Part shown: positions 57,734 to 61,890 of the stretch, one piece after another
Layout of the letters: every line of letters starts with the position of its first letter
How positions within the stretch are numbered: position 1 is the stretch's first letter
Origin: Pseudofrankia coriaricola
GTDB taxonomy: Bacteria > Actinomycetota > Actinomycetes > Frankiales > Frankiaceae
Assembly: GCF_001854805.1 (NCBI RefSeq)
Contig: NZ_MBLO01000011.1
Location: 1 to 61,890 of the forward strand
Length of the DNA: 61,890 nt
Direction: 5' to 3'
Made by a program: the position numbers and the translations under genes
The notes under the pieces: generated by a model
What the model saw: only the letters and a program-made list of their open reading frames with translations
Database searches by the model: none
What the model was told of the DNA's origin: nothing

Positions 57734-58749
57734 AGCTAGTTTCAGGCGGGCTTCCGCGCTTCGTTCGCGACTATCTTTATGTCGATGTTTCGCGCACTCG
57801 TTCTCTGCTCGCTCAGATCGACGAGGGCGTAATCGAAAAAAGAACGACCGAGACCACCGAAGGACAAAGACGCGAGGGTCGGGCGGGTGTTACACGCGCT
57901 AACTACCTTGGGAAGAACTCGGAATCTGTGGTGCGCGAGGAGTACGAGCGAGCGTTCCATGATTCGCTATTCGGTCACTTCGAGGAGTTGGCCGAGTCCT
58001 GTGGACTTCTCGTCGATATCTCCGAGCAGATGCAGTCAGAGGATGCGGCGTCGGTTAGTGGCGAAATTCCAGCCGGGACGCTCGTGCGCATAACAGGTCC
58101 AACCTGCCTGTTCGACTCGGGTTACCTTCGGTCCAGCTTCAAAAATATCATAAATGTCGCCCGAGGTCTAAGTTCACTCGGTGGTGGCGACGCTCCCGTG
58201 GTCCGGACCGGGCAGAATAAGGGCCAGCGTCCGAGGCAGAACGGACTAGGTCGCGCACGTGGCGGTATTGAGCCAGACGAGCGAGACGCAATGGTTTCCA
58301 AGATGCTTGACGGCATGGAGCCATCAAGCATTGGCTCTCTCGCGGAAGTAGTTGAGGGCCTGTTCCCGGACGGCATCTGGGCAATTCAACGCCTCGGTCC
58401 CGATCGCGATGTGCTGATCTCCGCACGCTGCTCGGCGACGTCGGAGTATCTAGAGAAGGACCGCAATGCGCTCTTCTCGCGCTACGGAGTCGGCTACTCA
58501 CAGTGGACAATGGTTGGGCTAGTCGGAAGCCGCGACTCATTGGTACCCGAGACTGATCTGACGATAACCGATACCAACGGTGTTCTCGACCGCGCCAAGA
58601 TAGTTGATGTTATCCTTGGATTGATGGCACTAATCGGAGCGACTGGATTCGCCGAAGCTCCTCAGGGTAACAATTTTGCTGTCACGCCACTCGGCATTTA
58701 TAGAATTGTGACGCCTTGGGCGCCGAGTGCTGCCAGGAAGCCATCTTAA
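57643..58749 (+). CDS. DUF6414-like protein
   Basis: Up to 368 residues. The start is uncertain: GTG at 57643, 57712 or 57721 are all in frame, and the conserved part starts at FVRDYLYVDVSRTRSLLAQIDEG, which is typical of the DUF6414 family (Y-L-Y-x-D, then R-S-L-x-AQ-x-D/E-G). A polar middle with many Gln/Glu (TTETTEGQRREG), then helices LFGHFEELAESCGLLVDIS, then an alpha/beta end with GDWC-like MVGLVGSRDSLVPETDL and TPLGIYRIVTPWAP. No enzyme motif is evident. Family members are often near defence or mobile genes; function unknown. Low-GC codon use matches the island. Confidence 0.65.
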   Translation: MSSKEHVWSDCRPNRGYRDKFFKVGVVAELELVSGGLPRFVRDYLYVDVSRTRSLLAQIDEGVIEKRTTETTEGQRREGRAGVTRANYLGKNSESVVREEYERAFHDSLFGHFEELAESCGLLVDISEQMQSEDAASVSGEIPAGTLVRITGPTCLFDSGYLRSSFKNIINVARGLSSLGGGDAPVVRTGQNKGQRPRQNGLGRARGGIEPDERDAMVSKMLDGMEPSSIGSLAEVVEGLFPDGIWAIQRLGPDRDVLISARCSATSEYLEKDRNALFSRYGVGYSQWTMVGLVGSRDSLVPETDLTITDTNGVLDRAKIVDVILGLMALIGATGFAEAPQGNNFAVTPLGIYRIVTPWAPSAARKPS

Positions 58750-59218
58750 GCGCTAAATCGCGATCAACCGGCTGTGAAATCGAGCAGCACGGACCGCCAT
58801 CGGAAATCTCTGCGAAATATTCGTCGGGTGGCGACGTCGTGTGAATACTGACGATCAGGGCGAAGCAGCAAATGGCGAGAGGGACCGAACTCTAACCCCT
58901 GTCTTGCAAAGTCGGTCCGGGTCGTCCAGGGGCGTCGGTGGTCGTCTGCGGCTTCTGCTTGGGTTCTAAATCGATTCCACTGGCGTCCACCGTCGTCCAT
59001 GTCAGTCCGCCAGCTGGGCTACACGGTTGGTTACAGGGGCGTCGCGCAACCAAGGCGGAATGACGCAGAGTACGTGACCTCAGTGACCAGGAAATTGTGA
59101 ATCTTCGGTGCGTCGTCTGCCGACATCCACAGACGTCCGCCGCCGCTGGTTGCGAACACGGCTTCGTATACCCGCCGGGATCCCGGCAGTGCAAGATCCG
59201 CCAGCGCTACTTGATCTT
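58750..59218. other. Intergenic with GTCC repeat cluster 4
   Basis: About 470 bases between convergent genes. The repeat cluster lies at 58916-59035 and a weaker run of GTCC units at about 59118-59140. The rest is AT-richer and featureless. Confidence 0.5.
58916..59035. repeat. GTCC repeat cluster 4 (right edge of EAD/DUF6414 part)
   Basis: Units GGTCGTCC, GTCCACCGTCGTCC and GTCAGTCC followed by CAGCTGGGCTACACGGTTGG; the TACACGGTTGG at 59020-59030 repeats cluster 1. The matching ends around the island suggest an ancient insertion or recombination unit. Confidence 0.65.
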
Positions 59219-59809
59219 TCAATCGCTCGTGCGGATCTTGCACGATCGGGGTCCGGGTGGTAACCCTACGGCGCCGTTCTTACGAGCCCGCAATTGGTGG
59301 ATATTGTGGAAATTGGACCGCATGCCGAGCCTTTTATAAACGTCGGCGGGCTCGCGTTCGGAGATTCGTATCGCCAAATCCTCAAAATATACGAAAGTAT
59401 TTGTCCTGCAACGTACTCTCTCGTTCTCGATATACGGTTTAAGAACAGCCCACGTCTGCGTTACGCCCGTGCCGTAGGAGCCAATCACGAGATCCCCATC
59501 GATGATCTTGTGTGCGACCAGTTTCCCCAGATCATCATAGAATATGCCAACAAGCTGAATATACTGGACAATGTCAGGCGGCAGCGCCAATATTCCGCTA
59601 GCCGGATCATGCTCCAGGCTGAGCCTCCCGTAAATGTAGAGGCGTGCTTCGGTAAACTCGGGTTGGCGGGTCTCCCGGAATGCTTCGACGATGATCGGTA
59701 TTATGTTGGCGCCGTGAGAAAATCGAGATTGCTGCCTGGCGGTCAAAACTGACGCCAGGAGCGCCGCCAATGAAATGACGACGGCGGCGAAATTTAAAAG
59801 AGCACTCAC
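59219..59809 (-). CDS. DUF4760-like membrane-anchored protein
   Basis: A 196-residue protein. GTG at 59809 leads into a membrane helix FAAVVISLAALLASVLTA, then a basic QQSRFSH stretch. The cytoplasmic part EFTEARLYIYGRLSLEHDP, DIVQYIQLVGIFYDDLGKLV, DGDLVIGSYGTGVTQTWAVL and YFEDLAIRI follows the pattern of the DUF4760 family (single helix plus helical domain with a late YFE-LA motif). Function unknown. Codons are AT-richer than in the core genome. Confidence 0.65.
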   Translation of the reverse strand: MSALLNFAAVVISLAALLASVLTARQQSRFSHGANIIPIIVEAFRETRQPEFTEARLYIYGRLSLEHDPASGILALPPDIVQYIQLVGIFYDDLGKLVAHKIIDGDLVIGSYGTGVTQTWAVLKPYIENERVRCRTNTFVYFEDLAIRISEREPADVYKRLGMRSNFHNIHQLRARKNGAVGLPPGPRSCKIRTSD

Positions 59810-60189
59810 TTGGCGACATCCAGCTCATGGGTGACGATAGGTCCGAAGGAAGTAGAGCACTCGGAAGCTACCAAGACGTGGGGGGTGATCTTACCGTCAC
59901 CTTCGACCTTCTGAATCGCCACTGATGGTTACCCCCAATTTGATAGCAAGACGCGATCAACCTACCTGGAGGTTGTCGTGCGTTGGATGCGCCGGCCTCC
60001 TGCGACGCGCCGGCGAGCACGGCGCCCCAGGGCCGCGCGCAGCCGTCGCGCGACGCGGCGGAGGTCCCTTGACCCCAGATCTGGCAATCCGGGCAGTCAA
60101 CGAACGGGCAAGTTCGACGGATGATCTTCTTCTCGCTAACCCCGCGTGGATCGTCGGCGGTGGCGATCTGTGCTGTGTGTCTGTGCTGG
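59810..60189. other. Intergenic, right boundary of the low-GC island
   Basis: About 380 bases. GC rises sharply at about 59990 with a GC-rich, short-repeat stretch (CGCGCGACGCGGCGG) like the one at 53980-54100 on the other side. No gene is visible. The matching GC-rich borders may mark insertion ends. Confidence 0.45.
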
Positions 60190-61575
60190 TCAGGTGGTGC
60201 GTGGGGAGGGTAGTGCGTTGCGGGAGACGGTGACGATTTCGCCGAGGTCGCGGATGGCGGGTAGGTCGGGCCAGCGTGCGTGCATCTCGCGCCACATCTG
60301 GCCTGCGTTCTGGATGACGGTGCGGCTGGGTCGGCCGTCGAGGACGGTGAGTGCGCGGGTGGCGGCGTCGGCGGCCTGTTCGGGCTCGGGGTTGGTTCGG
60401 CGTAGGTAGGCGCGGCAGAGGGTGTTGTAGCTGCCGCCGATCTGGACGTAGTGGCCGGGTCCGGCGGCGATCTCGGCGTCGAGGCCTGTGCGGGCGTGTT
60501 GTTCTGCGGTGTGGCCGTCGCCGAGGTGGCCGAGGGTTCCGGCGAGGAAGCCCTGTACGAAGGCTGGGCCGCCGGGGTTGGGTCCGGGCATGATGCCGCC
60601 GTGCCAGACGTGTTCCTGCATGTCGGCCAGGGCGGTGCGCGCGTCGTCGGGCCGTCCGGCCAGGGCTATGGCGCGGGCTTCGCAGCCGGCGAGGATCGGC
60701 CGGGTGAACGGGTGGGCGTCGGGTCGGGCGGCTGCGGCGATGTCAGCGGCCTGGGCGTACGCGCCGGTGAAGTAGGCGACTGAGGAGCGCATGGCGGCAA
60801 CCGACCCGGCCAGCAGGGTGACGTCTGACCGGGTGGAGGTGTGCGTAGGTAGCAGGTCGCGCGCTTCGTCGGCGTGCTGGGTCGCGACGTGAAAGAACGA
60901 CCGGGCCGAGCGGTCATCGGCCAGATCGAACGCGAGGGTGCCCAGATAGAACGCGAAGTTCCCGGCGAGGAGGGTCATCCGCCCGCGTACGCGGGGTGAG
61001 ACCCGGCCGTCGAGGACGTCTTCGATGGTCTGCCACCTGGTTCCGACCGTCGCGGCAAGGGTGGCATGGGGTGTGTTGCGGTAGGTGTCCGCGACATGGT
61101 GGAGATCGGCTTCGTACTGGTCCAGGGTGAGCGGGTCGGGATCCGCACGTGCGATGCGATGCGAGAGTTCGGCTGCTGCGGGTCCCAGGGCCAGTAGGCG
61201 TAGGGCGTCTCGTCGGTCCGTCGGGCTCGCCTCCTCGACCTGGGTGGCGTGTCCATCGTCACGCGGTATCCAGGCGGGCACCATCCTGCGCTGGAGGGTG
61301 AAAGCCGCGTCACGCCCGGACGGCCGGTCGGAGGGCGAGAGCAAGACGTCGCTGTCGATGCCGAACATGGCTTCCAGGACGCGCCGGGCGACCGGATAGG
61401 GCCTGGCGACGGTGCCAGCAAGCCAGCGTTTCGCCTGACGGTCGGTAACGCCATACGTGTCGGCGCCGATGGCGGCGGCCGTGTCGGCGTAGTGGCGACA
61501 GAAATCCTCGACGGTCCAACGTCGCTGGACCAGCAGGTGCGCGAGGAGAGTGCGGGGTCGGGGCTGTGGGGGCAT
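60190..61575 (-). CDS. XRE-type regulator with TPR-like helical repeats
   Basis: A 461-residue regulator of the type common in actinomycetes. ATG at 61575 is preceded by AAGGA. The N-terminal helix-turn-helix-like domain reads LLAHLLVQRRWTVEDFCRHY, then YGVTDRQAKRWLAGT and PYPVARRVLEAMFG. The rest consists of helix pairs resembling TPR repeats (LAGNFAFYLGTLAFDLADDR, SVAAMRSSVAYFTGAYAQAA, LAGCEARAIALAGRPDDART, HARTGLDAEIAAG). Such proteins bind DNA and a protein or peptide ligand, and often sit near mobile or specialised genes. Its target is unknown. Confidence 0.85.
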   Translation of the reverse strand: MPPQPRPRTLLAHLLVQRRWTVEDFCRHYADTAAAIGADTYGVTDRQAKRWLAGTVARPYPVARRVLEAMFGIDSDVLLSPSDRPSGRDAAFTLQRRMVPAWIPRDDGHATQVEEASPTDRRDALRLLALGPAAAELSHRIARADPDPLTLDQYEADLHHVADTYRNTPHATLAATVGTRWQTIEDVLDGRVSPRVRGRMTLLAGNFAFYLGTLAFDLADDRSARSFFHVATQHADEARDLLPTHTSTRSDVTLLAGSVAAMRSSVAYFTGAYAQAADIAAAARPDAHPFTRPILAGCEARAIALAGRPDDARTALADMQEHVWHGGIMPGPNPGGPAFVQGFLAGTLGHLGDGHTAEQHARTGLDAEIAAGPGHYVQIGGSYNTLCRAYLRRTNPEPEQAADAATRALTVLDGRPSRTVIQNAGQMWREMHARWPDLPAIRDLGEIVTVSRNALPSPRTT

Positions 61576-61890
61576 GACGTCCTTGGGTGTCCGGCGGCCT
61601 GTGCCGATCGTGGCCCGCCCACAGCGTGGTGTCACGACCTGGTAGCTGCGACCGCCTGGATGTCCCGGAGAAGTCCCTGAAAAGTCCCTATCCCGGTCCG
61701 GTGAGGGGCGCTGGCGATATCCCGATCATCGCCGCTTTCCGGAATCGACTCGTGACCGATCGTCGCGGTGATGGCGTCGATGCTCTGGGGGTGCCGGCAA
61801 GGCTCCGGCACGTTTGAAGTTTGACCGGCCTGTCGGGGATTGTCCGTTTGTGGTCTGGCTGGCTTGTCATGGGAAGCCGTGGAGGTCGAG
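61576..61890. other. End of window, no gene
   Basis: About 315 bases upstream of the regulator. I see only its probable promoter zone. The last bases run to the window edge without a recognisable feature. Confidence 0.4.

Noticed and set aside
54340-59140. GTCC repeat clusters as a CRISPR array
   Set aside because: Units are short and degenerate, occur in both orientations and at irregular spacing, with no constant repeat-spacer rhythm and no cas genes nearby.

Overview
The window reads as chromosomal DNA of a high-GC, multicellular-type actinomycete. Codon use is GC-rich throughout, GTG starts are common, and regulators of actinobacterial type abound. A hopanoid cyclase with a long Ala-rich N-terminus and a large insert, beside many lipid and steroid CoA enzymes, points to Frankia or a close relative. 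That assignment is an inference, because no 16S gene or marker set is present.

Layout. 1-1.8 kb: uppP (cut by the window edge) and a MarR regulator. 2.2-5.15 kb: a dense one-strand array of 23 tRNA genes covering 18 amino acids (no Asn or Cys). One of them, tRNA-Gly(TCC), is split by a REP-type palindromic repeat, and several others have irregular anticodon loops or stems. 5.1-5.9 kb: a graveyard with an HxlR fragment, the 3' end of a phospholipase C gene, and a second copy of a tRNA 3' end. 5.9-11 kb: a copper-oxidase operon (DUF6220-like membrane protein, membrane-anchored multicopper oxidase, small protein resembling the glutamyl-tRNA reductase dimerisation domain) and a NarL-type two-component pair. 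11.1-15.2 kb: a full Tat-exported phospholipase C and a Tat-exported KstD-like flavoprotein. 15.7-21.1 kb: a branched-chain amino-acid-type ABC transporter in which the LivM permease and LivG ATPase are fused. 21-27 kb: a SnoaL-like protein, an extended SDR, and a CoA-transferase/MaoC pair resembling mesaconyl-CoA enzymes. 27-31.7 kb: a hypothetical protein, two lipoproteins and a TetR regulator with a clear palindromic operator. 31.9-34.5 kb: squalene-hopene cyclase. 34.6-43.6 kb: an XRE regulator divergent from an SDR, then two divergent acyl-CoA dehydrogenases with a KstR-like operator between them, an enoyl-CoA hydratase, a FadD19-like ligase and a thiolase-like protein, probably one steroid or lipid side-chain catabolic set. 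43.7-53.8 kb: MazG-like protein, a second two-component pair, a small membrane protein, a thioesterase-like protein, NhaA, a divergent EF-Tu paralogue and a GNAT acetyltransferase.

54.3-60 kb is a visibly AT-richer island with different codon use. Its core is a three-gene overlapping operon. The first product joins an N-terminal effector-associated-like helical domain (EAD1 type) to a trypsin-like serine protease. The second carries a related N-terminal domain on an unknown C-terminal domain. The third is a small helical, coiled-coil-prone protein. A DUF6414-like gene follows and a DUF4760-like membrane-anchored gene lies beyond it. Degenerate clusters of GTCCAC-GACGTCC repeats punctuate the island, and both outer clusters end in the same 11-base motif. 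This is the best candidate for an undescribed biological-conflict (defence or programmed-response) system in the window. A TPR-type XRE regulator closes the window.

Limits: homology calls rest on motifs read by eye, with no database search. Start codons were chosen by ribosome-binding sites and overlaps, and coordinates of short sites may be off by a base or two.
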